Assembly: GCF_023349125.1 (NCBI RefSeq)
Contig: NZ_JAKIKT010000005.1
Span: 248,001 to 312,000 of the forward strand
Reading direction: 5' to 3'
Length of the DNA stretch: 64,000 nucleotides
Origin: Shewanella corallii
GTDB taxonomy: Bacteria; Pseudomonadota; Gammaproteobacteria; Enterobacterales; Shewanellaceae
Part shown: positions 30,691 to 41,829 of the stretch, piece after piece
Numbering within the stretch: position 1 is the first letter of the stretch
Layout: every line of letters starts with the position of its first letter
Notes under the pieces: model-generated
What the model was told of the DNA's origin: nothing
The model's database searches: none
What the model saw: only the letters and a program-made list of their open reading frames with translations
Program-made: the position numbers and the translations under genes

Positions 30691-31482
30691 TCATTCGCAG
30701 AAACTCACGCTGCAGTCGCCCATGCCTTCAATCGTCATAAAGAAGTGGTCGCCGGCTTTGGCATCGATTAATGGAGCCAGGGCACCGGAAAGTATAATTT
30801 CGCCTTTTTTAAAGGGGATACCGTACTGACCAAGCGTATTGGCAAGCCAGGCGACGGCCTGAGCTGGGTGTCCCTGAACTGCGCTTCCAACACCTTCACC
30901 CGCTGGCTGATTGTTGTGGTAGAGCTTCATTTGGACTGCAGCCAAATCCAGGGAGCGTGGGTCGATTCTTTGCTCGCCAATGACAAAGACGCCACAGGAC
31001 GCATTATCAGCCACGGTATCGACAATGGAGATGCACCAGTCCTGAATGCGGGAATCGACAATTTCAAAGCAGGGCGCGACCCACTCAGTGGCATCCAGTA
31101 CCTGCTCGGCAGTAATCCCCGGGCCAACCAGATCTTGCTTCAGGCAAAACGCAATTTCCCCCTCGGCTCTGGGCTGGATCAGGCCTGCTTGCTTGAGGCT
31201 CATAGTCGACCCTTGTGGGTAATGCATACTATCTGTCAGAAAGCCAAAGTCCGGCTGATGAACATTGAGCATTTGCTGCACAGCCTTACTGGTCACTCCT
31301 ATCTTTTTACCGATCACCTGTTCACCGTTAGCCTGCCGTAACGCCAGGGTCGACAGTGAAATTTGGTAGGCATCGTCTATGGTCAGGGACTTATCTTCTG
31401 AGATCAGTGGTGGCAGGGTTTGCCTGTGTGTCAACGCATGAAAAAGTCGCTCACCCCAATGCCTGTGCTTGTTGTCAATCAT
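30691..31482 (-). CDS. 2-hydroxypenta-2,4-dienoate hydratase family protein
   Basis: 263 residues from the ATG at 31482, which overlaps the reductase stop by 8 bp; an in-frame start 7 codons upstream is less likely. Family features: KIGVTSKAVQQMLNV, EGEIAFCL (metal-binding Glu pair region), and SGALAPLIDAKAGD at the C-terminus. It hydrates 2-hydroxy-2,4-dienoates to 4-hydroxy-2-oxoacids, the substrate of the aldolase. Orthologues are MhpD, DmpE and TesE; decarboxylases of the same fold (DmpH type) are possible but fit the operon less well. Confidence 0.9.
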   Translation of the reverse strand: MIDNKHRHWGERLFHALTHRQTLPPLISEDKSLTIDDAYQISLSTLALRQANGEQVIGKKIGVTSKAVQQMLNVHQPDFGFLTDSMHYPQGSTMSLKQAGLIQPRAEGEIAFCLKQDLVGPGITAEQVLDATEWVAPCFEIVDSRIQDWCISIVDTVADNASCGVFVIGEQRIDPRSLDLAAVQMKLYHNNQPAGEGVGSAVQGHPAQAVAWLANTLGQYGIPFKKGEIILSGALAPLIDAKAGDHFFMTIEGMGDCSVSFCE

Positions 31483-32461
31483 GCTTTGCTCCTCTGACAG
31501 CATCAGACCAGAGATCTGGCAAGCCGGGATCCGTTTGTCTGATAAGACGTTTCAGCAGCAGCTTGAGCGCAGTGACATCACCGCGGCCGATTTCATCCAC
31601 CAGGTCGTCTTCTATGGCTTTGGCCTGAGCGATTTGACCAAGCGAAGCCTGATGGCCTTTATCTGTCAGGGCATATTTCTCGCCAATACAAGTGACCAGC
31701 CCGGAATGGACCAGCTGGGCCATCTGGTTTTCATCCAGACTTTGACCCGTGTATTCGATGTGGGCGTTAAGACTGGTCAGGTCAATGCCACCTTGAATTG
31801 CCAGTACGGAAACAGCGAAGAAATGTGCCGGACTTAAGTCAAATCTTGCCAGCTCCTTTTGCATACCCTGCATCATTTGAAAGTGGGCTCTTCCCAGCAG
31901 GTATCCGAGCAGATCTTCGTTGTAATTACAGTCCAGTGGCTCTTCGCTCTGACTGAGCTGCACGCCCTCCCAGGGCTTGCGGGCAGTCAATGCGTATTGA
32001 CCGCATTGGAACGCCAGAGGTGGTAATGTTGAGTGATCGAAATCGAGGACTTCACCAATAAAGATGATGTGGTCGCCGCCGTCATGAACAAAGGCGGTTT
32101 TACATTGGAAGCGGGCACTGCACTGTCCGATTAACGGTGCACTGGTTACCCCCTGATCAAGCGCAAGGTCTTTAAATTTGTCTTCCCCTTTAGAGGCAAA
32201 ACGGTTGGACAGATCCTGTTGGTCCATAGAAAGTACGTGGACATTCCAGTGTTCTGCCTCTGTAAACACCGGCAAACTCATGGCTGTTTTGGCAAGGCTC
32301 CACAGCACCAAAGGTGGCTCGAGGGACACAGAGTTAAAACTATTGGCTGTCAGGCCGACAGGTGTGCCATCAGATGCCCGGGTAGTGATAATAGTTACCC
32401 CAGTTGTGAAGGTGCCCAACGCATTTCTCAGGGCTTTTGGATCAGGTTTGGTCGCCGACAT
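31475..32461 (-). CDS. flavin reductase with C-terminal MarR-like domain
   Basis: 328 residues. The first 165 residues form a flavin-reductase split-barrel domain (ALGTFTTGVTIITTR, GLTANSFNSVSLEPPLVLWS, FASKGEDKF, HDGGDHIIFIGEV). The last 150 look like a MarR-type winged helix (LLGRAHFQMMQGMQKEL, LSPAHFFAVSVLA, VHSGLVTCIGEKYALTDKG). The same two-domain plan is known in the reductase C1 of Acinetobacter 4-hydroxyphenylacetate hydroxylase, where the MarR-like part senses the aromatic substrate and releases inhibition. It would supply reduced flavin to a two-component monooxygenase. No such oxygenase lies in the window. First gene of the operon. Confidence 0.85.
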   Translation of the reverse strand: MSATKPDPKALRNALGTFTTGVTIITTRASDGTPVGLTANSFNSVSLEPPLVLWSLAKTAMSLPVFTEAEHWNVHVLSMDQQDLSNRFASKGEDKFKDLALDQGVTSAPLIGQCSARFQCKTAFVHDGGDHIIFIGEVLDFDHSTLPPLAFQCGQYALTARKPWEGVQLSQSEEPLDCNYNEDLLGYLLGRAHFQMMQGMQKELARFDLSPAHFFAVSVLAIQGGIDLTSLNAHIEYTGQSLDENQMAQLVHSGLVTCIGEKYALTDKGHQASLGQIAQAKAIEDDLVDEIGRGDVTALKLLLKRLIRQTDPGLPDLWSDAVRGAKHD

Positions 32462-32637
32462 AGCAGACTCCTCATGGTTCAGCCGTCATCCAGAGGCGGA
32501 CGTGATAATGCTGCCAGTATCCGCAGCCCTATAATCTTCTCCATCGTTGATACGGACTAACGCCGGTTGGCTTGGAACACTGTCAGCTATTTATGCAGAA
32601 CAGATTTTGGCGAATCAGTAAGAGTTGTGAGGTTTGT

Positions 32638-32653
32638 TGGTCCATATGGACCA
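32638..32653. promoter_or_regulatory. 16-bp perfect palindrome in the divergent catabolic promoter
   Basis: TGGTCCATATGGACCA lies between the reductase start (32461) and the aldehyde dehydrogenase start (32721), 68 bp before the latter. Perfect dyad symmetry with alternating TATA at the centre is typical for TetR-, GntR- or IclR-type repressors. The 259-bp gap has no gene, and no regulator gene is present nearby. Confidence 0.6.
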
Positions 32654-32720
32654 TGCGATTGATTGCAGAAGGACGTATACAGAAAACTGGAATAAAGATA
32701 ACAACTAAGGATGCAGTATT

Positions 32721-34175
32721 ATGTCAGCGGCCCAATCTCACTCCTATTCAGCACCTGCCGGTGTGATGGCTGTGATAGCTGAAACAGTCACTCGTCAACA
32801 ACAGGCACAGCTGGCTAAGCCTGTGGTTGAGCTTGCTGAGCGTAAAGCCAGAATACAACAGGTGATAGATCTGCTGGTGGCGGGACATGTCTCTCTGGCA
32901 GATGCCATGGAAACAGATTTTGGCGGCCGCCACAGGGGCTTCTCTTTGATGAATGATATTCTGGGGGCACTCGCTTCCCTGAAGCATACCCGGGATAATC
33001 TGGGTACCTGGATGGAAGCCGAGAGTCGTCCTGTATTTTCCCCCTATGATCAGCTTGGTGCCACTGCACAGGTGCAATATCAGCCTAAAGGCGTTATCGG
33101 CATAATGGGAACCTGGAATGCTCCTGTGTACACACTGCTCAGTCCACTTGCTTGTGTATTGGGGGCGGGGAACAGGGCTGTGCTAAAGCCTTCAGAAGTG
33201 ACGCCAGCAACAGCCCGGGTCTTGGCTGAACTATTTGCTAAATTTGTTGACCCTGAACTGGTTGCTGTGATTAACGGTGATGCAGAAGTGGGAGCCGCCT
33301 TTGCAAGCGCTGGCTTTGATCACCTGGTGTTTACCGGATCGACAGCAGTGGGTAAGAAGGTGATGACTGCCGCAGCGGCCAATTTGACTCCAGTGACGCT
33401 GGAGCTGGGCGGTAAGTCACCGGCGATCATCAGTCGCAGCGGTGATTTGGTTGATTATTGCAGACGTATTGCCATTGCCAAGGGCACCAATGGTGGGCAG
33501 ATCTGTGTCAGTCCCGACGTACTTTATGTGCCTGCAGAGAGCCTGGACGTCGTCACCAAAACCTTATTGAGTCAGTTTAAGGGGCTGTATCCCGTGATTA
33601 CCGACAATGCTGATCTGACTCCTGTGATAAATCAGGCTCATTTGGAGCGTATTCAATCTTATATTGAAGATGCCAAAGCAAAGTGCGCAGGGATAAAGGT
33701 GAGCCATGAAGGCGTACAAGGTGATGATCGCCGTCTGCCATTGACCTTAATTATTGAGCCCGGCGCCGATTGCACGGTAATGCAGCAAGAGATATTCGGT
33801 CCATTGCTCATTATCAAGGGGTACGATAAGACATCTGAAGTGTTGACGGATATCAATAACCGGGAAAACCCTCTGGCCCTTTATTGGTTTGGTACCGATC
33901 AGCAAGAGAAAGAGCTGGTACTGACACATACCTGCAGCGGTGGCGTGACTGTTAATGATGCGTTGGCTCATGCGGCGATGCATGATGCGCCATTTGGTGG
34001 CACAGGCGCCTCAGGTATAGGCCATTATCACGGTAAAGAGGGCTTTCTGGAGTTCAGCCATATGAAGACGATATTGCAGGCTCCCGATTACGATCCCAGA
34101 GGCGAATGGGGCATGTTGCCACCGTATCATGAAGGCTTTGAGGCAATGATGGCGGCTCAGGTTACTGCTGACTGA
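32721..34175 (+). CDS. aldehyde dehydrogenase, coniferyl-aldehyde type
   Basis: 484 residues. Catalytic Cys in TNGGQICVSPDVLYVP and general-base Glu in TLELGGKSPAII; NAD site FTGSTAVGKKVM. The short C-terminus and class-3-like layout, without the usual longer loop, place it with coniferyl aldehyde and fatty/aromatic aldehyde dehydrogenases. AAGGA lies 9 bases before the ATG. It is divergent from the catabolic operon and probably co-regulated through the palindrome at 32638, so it may oxidise an aromatic or steroid side-chain aldehyde. Confidence 0.88.
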   Translation: MSAAQSHSYSAPAGVMAVIAETVTRQQQAQLAKPVVELAERKARIQQVIDLLVAGHVSLADAMETDFGGRHRGFSLMNDILGALASLKHTRDNLGTWMEAESRPVFSPYDQLGATAQVQYQPKGVIGIMGTWNAPVYTLLSPLACVLGAGNRAVLKPSEVTPATARVLAELFAKFVDPELVAVINGDAEVGAAFASAGFDHLVFTGSTAVGKKVMTAAAANLTPVTLELGGKSPAIISRSGDLVDYCRRIAIAKGTNGGQICVSPDVLYVPAESLDVVTKTLLSQFKGLYPVITDNADLTPVINQAHLERIQSYIEDAKAKCAGIKVSHEGVQGDDRRLPLTLIIEPGADCTVMQQEIFGPLLIIKGYDKTSEVLTDINNRENPLALYWFGTDQQEKELVLTHTCSGGVTVNDALAHAAMHDAPFGGTGASGIGHYHGKEGFLEFSHMKTILQAPDYDPRGEWGMLPPYHEGFEAMMAAQVTAD

Positions 34176-34377
34176 TATCCCGGCGCTTTTTGTTAAAGGC
34201 CATCAGCAGCAGGTCGATAGCAACGATAAAGAGTATGGTCAGGCTCACGGTTCGGGTGGCTTCAATGGCGAACAGGGAAATATTTCCTTGCCACTGAAAC
34301 AGTGACACCAGCTCAACCAATAACAGCGCGATGCAGGGGACTGCAATTGATAGGGTGATAATCGCTGTTTTTGCCAT
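34162..34377 (-). CDS. small two-helix membrane protein, unknown
   Basis: 71 residues with two hydrophobic helices (about 5-26 and 40-60) and a basic C-terminal tail (FNKKRRDISQQ). AAGG is well spaced before the ATG at 34377. Its end overlaps the convergent aldehyde dehydrogenase by 14 bp. No recognisable family. It would be read from the ansA side or its own promoter. Confidence 0.6.
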   Translation of the reverse strand: MAKTAIITLSIAVPCIALLLVELVSLFQWQGNISLFAIEATRTVSLTILFIVAIDLLLMAFNKKRRDISQQ

Positions 34378-34425
34378 AAGCTGACCTTATATTGAAAACA
34401 CTCCTTTGACTAAGTGTAGAAACAG

Positions 34426-34461
34426 AAATGGCTCCTGCCAATCAGGAGCCATTTTGTTTTT
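34426..34461. terminator. rho-independent terminator, bidirectional
   Basis: AAATGGCTCCTG / CAGGAGCCATTTT with loop CCAAT, T-rich on both strands. It ends ansA leftward and any read-through from the left. Confidence 0.8.
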
Positions 34462-34475
34462 CGGGCCAGCAGAGT

Positions 34476-35486
34476 TTATTCAGTCAACTCTCCGGCCAGA
34501 TTGAGTTGCATCAGGCGTTTGATCTCTTCTGAAGGCAGATCTTTACCCAGCAGGAAATGTAATTTGGCTAAAGCTGCTTCAATGGTCATATCGGCACCGC
34601 TGATCACGCCGTTACGCTTAAGGCCTGTACCTGTTGCATAACCGGACATATTGACCCGTCCCTGGAAACACTGGGTCAGGTTTACCAGCACAATACCTCG
34701 TTCATCAGCCTCTTTCAGGGTATTCAGCAGTTCTGGATCTTCTGGGGCATTTCCCACGCCAAAAGTCAGAATAATGAGTGCTTTTACCGGCTGCTGAAGC
34801 AGGTTCTCGAAAATCTCTGTGGAGATCCCCGGATACAGAGTGACTACACCGATTGGCTGTGGGCGAACACAGGCTACTTCAAGTGGTTTGTTTGAAGGTT
34901 GGGTCACTGCGCCTTTTTTAAGACTGATCTTAATCCCGGCTTCAGCCAGCATGGGAAAGTTAGGGGAGGCAAAGGCATCGAAACCGTCGGCGTGAGCCTT
35001 GGTGGAACGGTTACCGCGAAACAGCTTGTTATTAAAGTAGAGGCAAACTTCGGCGATGGGGTAATGAGCAGCCAGGTAGAGCGAATTCAGCAGGTTGGTT
35101 TGACCGTCGGAGCGTAATTGGCTCAGGGGGATTTGAGAGCCGGTAACGATAACGGGTTTGGACAGTCCCTGCAGCATAAATGAAAGCGCTGAGGCGGTGT
35201 AAGCCATGGTGTCAGTACCGTGGAGGATCACAAAGCCATCGTATTTATCGTAATTTGCTTTGATGTCGTTTGCGATCTGTTGCCAGTCGGTGGGCTTCAT
35301 ATTGGAGGAATCGATAAGGGGACTGTATTCGTGAATGACGAAGTCCGGCATCTCATCGTGGTAAAACTCCGGCATGGACTGAACACATTCAGTCAGAAAC
35401 CCCGCCGCCGGCACGAAGCCCACATCGGTTTTCTTCATACCTATGGTGCCGCCGGTATAGGCGATGTAGATAGTAGCTTTGGTCAT
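34476..35486 (-). CDS. ansA: type I (cytoplasmic) L-asparaginase
   Basis: 336 residues, no signal peptide. Catalytic Thr in YTGGTIGMK (10-18) and second Thr-Asp in HGTDTMAYTASALSF (about 89-103); Ser58-Asn region in DSSNMKP. It hydrolyses asparagine to aspartate and ammonia. It follows sppA in the same direction, as in E. coli, but with a terminator between them. Confidence 0.95.
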   Translation of the reverse strand: MTKATIYIAYTGGTIGMKKTDVGFVPAAGFLTECVQSMPEFYHDEMPDFVIHEYSPLIDSSNMKPTDWQQIANDIKANYDKYDGFVILHGTDTMAYTASALSFMLQGLSKPVIVTGSQIPLSQLRSDGQTNLLNSLYLAAHYPIAEVCLYFNNKLFRGNRSTKAHADGFDAFASPNFPMLAEAGIKISLKKGAVTQPSNKPLEVACVRPQPIGVVTLYPGISTEIFENLLQQPVKALIILTFGVGNAPEDPELLNTLKEADERGIVLVNLTQCFQGRVNMSGYATGTGLKRNGVISGADMTIEAALAKLHFLLGKDLPSEEIKRLMQLNLAGELTE

Positions 35487-35614
35487 TTGCTTTGTAGGGA
35501 AAGTCGCGGTGGCGCAAGTATAGCGGAAAGATATATTTACTGAAATATTTGCGACAACGGTAGTGGAATAGGGTGATCCAGATAATGAATGTTTTGTACC
35601 TGTTGCTGCTGTTA

Positions 35615-35641
35615 TAAAAAAGCCCGGCTAAGCCGGGCTTT
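35615..35641 (-). terminator. rho-independent terminator of sppA
   Basis: AAGCCCGGC / GCCGGGCTT hairpin with a T run on the minus strand (A6 at 35616-35621). Confidence 0.85.
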
Positions 35642-35655
35642 AATCAAATAGCTAC

Positions 35656-37497
35656 CTAGTAGTTACAGATGTCGCAGTAGAGGTAAATGCCATTGGGGTC
35701 ATTAAAGCTGTCGAGAATCTGAAGCTCCTGTTCAGCCTTTGACAGCATCTGTGCCAGCATACCTTTATCGGCCTGCATTTGAGGCAGGTAAGCGGATGCT
35801 GCACCAAAAAGATCCTGAATAAGTGCTTGTTCGGCGGACAGCTCCTGCTCAATCAGCTTGGTGTCGTAATGTTCCAGACCTGCGAATTCAGCAGCTTTGG
35901 CAACCGCAGCCTGCAGGTCGCCGAGTTCGTCTACCAGTCCAAGTTCCAATGCTTTAACACCGGTCCAAACCCGTCCCTGAGCAATCTTGTCCACGTCAGT
36001 GGTACTCATATTTCGGCCCTGCGCGACGATATTAATAAACTCGCTGTAACCTCTTTCTATACCACGCTGAATAACAGCCTGAACCTGAGGTGACAGGGAG
36101 CGGGTCACAGTGAGTCCCGCCCAGTCAGAGGTTGCAACACCATCGGTATGGATCCCAAGGTTTGCCAGGGTTTTCTCAAAGGTGGTGATCATCCCGAAAA
36201 TACCGATGGAACCAGTGATCGTAGTTGGCGTGGCAAAGATATAGTCGGCATCGGCGGAAATCCAGTAACCACCGGAAGCAGCATAACTTCCCATGCTGAC
36301 AACTACCGGTTTGTTGGCCTGTTGCAATGCCAGTACTTCCTGACGGATCTGCTCTGACGCAAAGGCACTGCCGCCTGGGCTATCCACTCTGAGAACAACC
36401 GCTTTGATGTCGTCATCGTATCTTGCTTTACGCAACAGGGCAGAGGTGCTTTCGCCGCCAATTTCTCCCGGCTGTTGATAACCGTTCAGGATCTTACCTT
36501 TGGCAACCACAAGCGCGATATTCTCTTCAGCCATTGTCAGGCTGGGTTGGTTAATCAGGCTCAGGTAATCCTCAAAATGTACCTGACGGAAGGTGTGGTG
36601 TTCATCATCGGCAGCCACCAGAGTTTTCATCTCAGATCTGAAACTGTCCAGAGTTCCCAGGGCATCGACCCAACCCAACTGCAGAGCAACCATAGCGGGC
36701 TGGCCCTTGGCTTTATCCAGATATGCCAGATACTCATCAGCATTAAGTGACAGTGTGTCGGCTTTTATCTTGCGATTGGCCAGGATGGTATCTTCATAGG
36801 ATTGCCAAAGTCCGCCGAGCAAGGCCGTATTTGCCTCTTTCGCGGCCGGAGACATATCGTCACGCAGGAAAGGTTCAACAGCGGATTTATAGGTACCTAC
36901 GCGAAATACATGGGTTTGAACATCAAGCTTCTCCAGTGCACTTTTAAAGTACATGCGATAGCTTGCCAGACCGTCGATCATCACACCGCCCTGAGGGTTC
37001 AGGTATACCCGGTCGGCGAAACTGGCGAGAAAGTACTGCTGCTGATCATAATAATCACCATAGGCCAGTACTTTTTTACCGGCAGCCCTGAACTCATTGA
37101 GGGCGTCACCTATGACCTGCAGCTTACTCATACCGGCTCTGCGAAGGTCCGGAAGAATGAGCACGATAGCTTCTATTCGTCTGTCTTCTGTGGCGTTGTG
37201 GATGGTATCCAGCACATCGCTGAGCAGGATTTCATGTTCATCCGGGTTGTTTTTCCCCTGGCTGAAAAACGCTTCGACCGGGTCGATATAACGTTTTTGA
37301 TCCACGATAGAGCCAGATAGCTCAAGCACCAATGCGGTATCAGGCTTTACCTTGATGCTGTCATCGCTGGATAAAGTCACAATAAAAGCGGCTAACAGGC
37401 CAAATACCAAAATATTCAATATCAACTTGCGCAGGCCATTGACCATACGCCAAAGCCCTACAAATATACGTCTGATTACAGAAGGTTTTGTCGACAT
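35656..37497 (-). CDS. sppA: signal peptide peptidase SppA, 67-kDa type
   Basis: 613 residues (E. coli 618). One N-terminal membrane anchor (about 18-43), then two tandem S49 domains. The N-terminal copy contains GDYYDQQQYFLASFADRVYL and GTYKSAVEPF, the region that carries the general-base Lys. The C-terminal copy has the nucleophile in SMGSYAASGGYWIS. It degrades cleaved signal peptides in the inner membrane. The C-terminus (DPNGIYLYCDICNY) with two cysteines is unusual. Confidence 0.95.
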   Translation of the reverse strand: MSTKPSVIRRIFVGLWRMVNGLRKLILNILVFGLLAAFIVTLSSDDSIKVKPDTALVLELSGSIVDQKRYIDPVEAFFSQGKNNPDEHEILLSDVLDTIHNATEDRRIEAIVLILPDLRRAGMSKLQVIGDALNEFRAAGKKVLAYGDYYDQQQYFLASFADRVYLNPQGGVMIDGLASYRMYFKSALEKLDVQTHVFRVGTYKSAVEPFLRDDMSPAAKEANTALLGGLWQSYEDTILANRKIKADTLSLNADEYLAYLDKAKGQPAMVALQLGWVDALGTLDSFRSEMKTLVAADDEHHTFRQVHFEDYLSLINQPSLTMAEENIALVVAKGKILNGYQQPGEIGGESTSALLRKARYDDDIKAVVLRVDSPGGSAFASEQIRQEVLALQQANKPVVVSMGSYAASGGYWISADADYIFATPTTITGSIGIFGMITTFEKTLANLGIHTDGVATSDWAGLTVTRSLSPQVQAVIQRGIERGYSEFINIVAQGRNMSTTDVDKIAQGRVWTGVKALELGLVDELGDLQAAVAKAAEFAGLEHYDTKLIEQELSAEQALIQDLFGAASAYLPQMQADKGMLAQMLSKAEQELQILDSFNDPNGIYLYCDICNY

Positions 37498-37665
37498 CCA
37501 GGGTCGCTCCTTTTCATTACTATCAGGGATATGCTAACTCAGAACGTCACTCCGTGCGCCCCCGATTTGTAAAGTAATTTAACAACTGGTCTGCAGTGAG
37601 ATATTGAGCTCATTTGAGGGGCAGGTTATGCTGGTTTAAATCACATGTTTTAAAAGGATGTTTGA

Positions 37666-39738
<2,073 letters not shown>

Positions 39739-39779
39739 TCATCATCTGCTCCTGCAGGTGGATATCTGCAGGAGCTTAT

Positions 39780-40244
39780 ATGAAATCCCTACCTTCCCTC
39801 TTTGCGCTGTTCATTGTTGCCCTGATGTCGGCCGCTATATCAACGCCAACTTTCTCTGCTGAATTTGATCCCGAACTGGCCAGACAGACAGGGGCGGATA
39901 CCTACGGTATGAAACCTTACGTGGTGGCATTTTTAAAAGCTGGTCCTAATCGTAGCGGTTCAGATGCAGAGAAAGCAGCATTGCAAATGGCGCATCTTGA
40001 TAATATTAAACGCCTGGCTGATGAGGGTTTGCTGGTGTTGGCCGGACCCTTTCTGGATAAGGGAGAGCTCAGAGGGATTTATATCTTTAACGTCAGTGAT
40101 GTAGAAACCGCCCGAGAGCTTACTCAAAGCGATCCTGCCATTCAATCCGGGAGTTTGGTGATGGAGTTAAAGCCCTGGTATGGCTCTGCAGCACTAATGA
40201 TGGTGAATGACTTGCACAGCAAGTTGGCAAAGAAGGGGATTTAA
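39780..40244 (+). CDS. exported YCII-domain protein
   Basis: 154 residues. A Sec signal peptide (hydrophobic to about residue 23, then TPTFSA before EFDPE) precedes a YCII-like ferredoxin-fold domain: VAFLKAGPNRSG, AHLDNIKRLADEGLLVLAGP, RGIYIFNVSDVETARELTQSDPAI, ELKPWYGSAALM. YCII proteins resemble dehydrochlorinases and have a conserved His-Asp pair (here AHLDNI). Its periplasmic location is inferred. Substrate unknown. Confidence 0.8.
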   Translation: MKSLPSLFALFIVALMSAAISTPTFSAEFDPELARQTGADTYGMKPYVVAFLKAGPNRSGSDAEKAALQMAHLDNIKRLADEGLLVLAGPFLDKGELRGIYIFNVSDVETARELTQSDPAIQSGSLVMELKPWYGSAALMMVNDLHSKLAKKGI

Positions 40245-40321
40245 CGCTTGGTAATTGCCGGCGAAGGGTATCTGCCAAAAGCCTTAATCCTTTCGTTAAT
40301 GACCGTTGGCAACCGATTGGC

Positions 40322-40669
40322 TTAATCCAGCAGTAAAGTTTTTTGTAACAGGTGCGGGGGACGGGTAACAACCTGCACACCGTCGGGAGACAGGTCCAGA
40401 TTAAGATTGGTTTCCGGCACACAGCAACAGGGCAGACATTCGTCGGCTTCCAGAGATGCCAGAGGTGGAGTGAGGTAGTTGACCTTGCCGGAAAGCACAC
40501 GGGTCTTACAGGCGCCGCAATAACCACTGCGGCACTCTGAGAAGATCTTTATCTTCTTAAACTCGAGCGCTTCCAGCAAAGTCTCGTGCTGCTGATTGAA
40601 CAGCAGCACAGGTTGACCTTGAAGGCTGACGATAGGGTCTTTCTTAAAGATCAAAATCGAGGAACTCAT
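40322..40669 (-). CDS. yfaE: 2Fe-2S ferredoxin of the class Ia ribonucleotide reductase (YfaE-like)
   Basis: 115 residues from the ATG at 40669, inside the end of nrdB (26-bp overlap); an alternative in-frame start is at 40690. Plant-type ferredoxin cysteines: CRSGYCGAC (C-x4-C-x2-C) and a fourth in DECLPCC. E. coli YfaE, encoded in the same place after nrdB, reduces the diferric centre and helps regenerate the tyrosyl radical. This one is about 30 residues longer, with a C-terminal extension. Confidence 0.88.
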   Translation of the reverse strand: MSSSILIFKKDPIVSLQGQPVLLFNQQHETLLEALEFKKIKIFSECRSGYCGACKTRVLSGKVNYLTPPLASLEADECLPCCCVPETNLNLDLSPDGVQVVTRPPHLLQKTLLLD

Positions 40670-41774
40670 TTTCGTCGATGGAAGAGTCAATCTGTCCCAC
40701 CAGGTAGGAAGAGACTTCTACTTCCTGCGGGGCGACCTGAACTGAGTCACTTTCCAGCCAGTTTTTCATCCATGGCAGTGGATTGCTTACCTCTGCATAT
40801 GGCAGTGGCAGGTTAACCGCCTTCATACGTTCATTGGTGATGTACTCAACGTACTGACACAGGATGTTTTCGTTCAGACCAATCATGGAGCCATCTTTGA
40901 ACAGGTACTTGGCCCACTCTTTTTCCTGCTCGGCAGCGCGCACAAACAGGTCATAACATTCTGAATAACACTCGATGGCAATCTCAGCCATTTCTGGGTC
41001 ATCTTTACCTGATTGCATCAGGGCCAGAATGTGCTGGGTACCGTTCAGGTGCAGTGCTTCGTCACGGGCGATCAAACGGATGATTTTGGCGTTGCCTTCC
41101 ATCAGTTTGCGCTCGGCGAAAGCAAATGAGCAGGCAAAGCTCACGTAGAAGCGGATGGCTTCCAGTGCGTTTACCGACATCATGCACAGATACAACTGCT
41201 TTTTCAGTGCGCGCTGGGAGATTTCCATCTCTTCACCACCGACCTGATGTACGCCTTCACCCATCAACTCATAAGCCTGAGTCATACGGATCAATTTGTC
41301 ATAGTAGGCGGAGATATCTTCGGCACGCTTGAGGATCTGCTCGTTCACCACGATATCGTCAAACACTTTGCTTGGGTCGTTAACGATATTACGAATAATA
41401 TGAGTGTATGAGCGTGAATGAATGGTCTCAGAGAAAGACCAGGTTTCGATCCAGGTTTCCAACTCAGGCAAAGACACCAGTGGCAGGAAGGCCACGTTGG
41501 GGCTGCGACCCTGAATAGAGTCCAGCAGTGTCTGATACTTGAGGTTGGAGATAAAGATGTGCTGCTCGTGCTCCGGCAGTTTACCGTAGTCAATTTTGTC
41601 GCGGCTGACGTCCACCTCTTCCGGGCGCCAGAAGAAGGACAGCTGCTTCTCGATCAGTTTTTCAAAGACTTCATACTTTTGTTGGTCGTAGCGAGCCACG
41701 TTAACCGGCTGGCCAAAGAACATAGGCTCTTTGGTGGCATCGTTGGGAGTTTGACAAAAAGTTGAATAAGCCAT
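40644..41774 (-). CDS. nrdB: ribonucleotide reductase class Ia, beta subunit
   Basis: 376 residues. Diiron ligands and radical site match E. coli with a shift of one: Asp85 in LLDSIQG, Glu116 and His119 in SETIHSRSY, and radical Tyr123. The C-terminus ([13 protein letters not shown]) is the alpha-binding tail. It generates and stores the tyrosyl radical used by NrdA. It follows nrdA after 55 bp and overlaps the ferredoxin gene. Confidence 0.97.
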   Translation of the reverse strand: MAYSTFCQTPNDATKEPMFFGQPVNVARYDQQKYEVFEKLIEKQLSFFWRPEEVDVSRDKIDYGKLPEHEQHIFISNLKYQTLLDSIQGRSPNVAFLPLVSLPELETWIETWSFSETIHSRSYTHIIRNIVNDPSKVFDDIVVNEQILKRAEDISAYYDKLIRMTQAYELMGEGVHQVGGEEMEISQRALKKQLYLCMMSVNALEAIRFYVSFACSFAFAERKLMEGNAKIIRLIARDEALHLNGTQHILALMQSGKDDPEMAEIAIECYSECYDLFVRAAEQEKEWAKYLFKDGSMIGLNENILCQYVEYITNERMKAVNLPLPYAEVSNPLPWMKNWLESDSVQVAPQEVEVSSYLVGQIDSSIDENEFLDFDL

Positions 41775-41791
41775 GGTGTCTTCCTGAGAAA

Positions 41792-41807
41792 GGGGCCCTG
41801 AGGCCCC
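41792..41807 (-). other. GC-rich hairpin between nrdA and nrdB
   Basis: GGGGCC / GGCCCC with a 4-base loop, 15 bp before the nrdB stretch. As transcribed (minus strand) it is followed by only TTTCT, so it could be a weak terminator or an mRNA stabiliser setting the NrdA:NrdB ratio. Confidence 0.5.
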
Positions 41808-41829
41808 GATAAACTAACTGGGTGTTGGA

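Noticed and set aside
35220..35543. Plus-strand frame across the ansA start
   Set aside because: Shadow of ansA, which has intact asparaginase motifs.
40120..40527. 135-codon minus-strand frame overlapping the YCII and ferredoxin genes
   Set aside because: It overlaps two well-supported genes in another frame and has no recognisable protein features.
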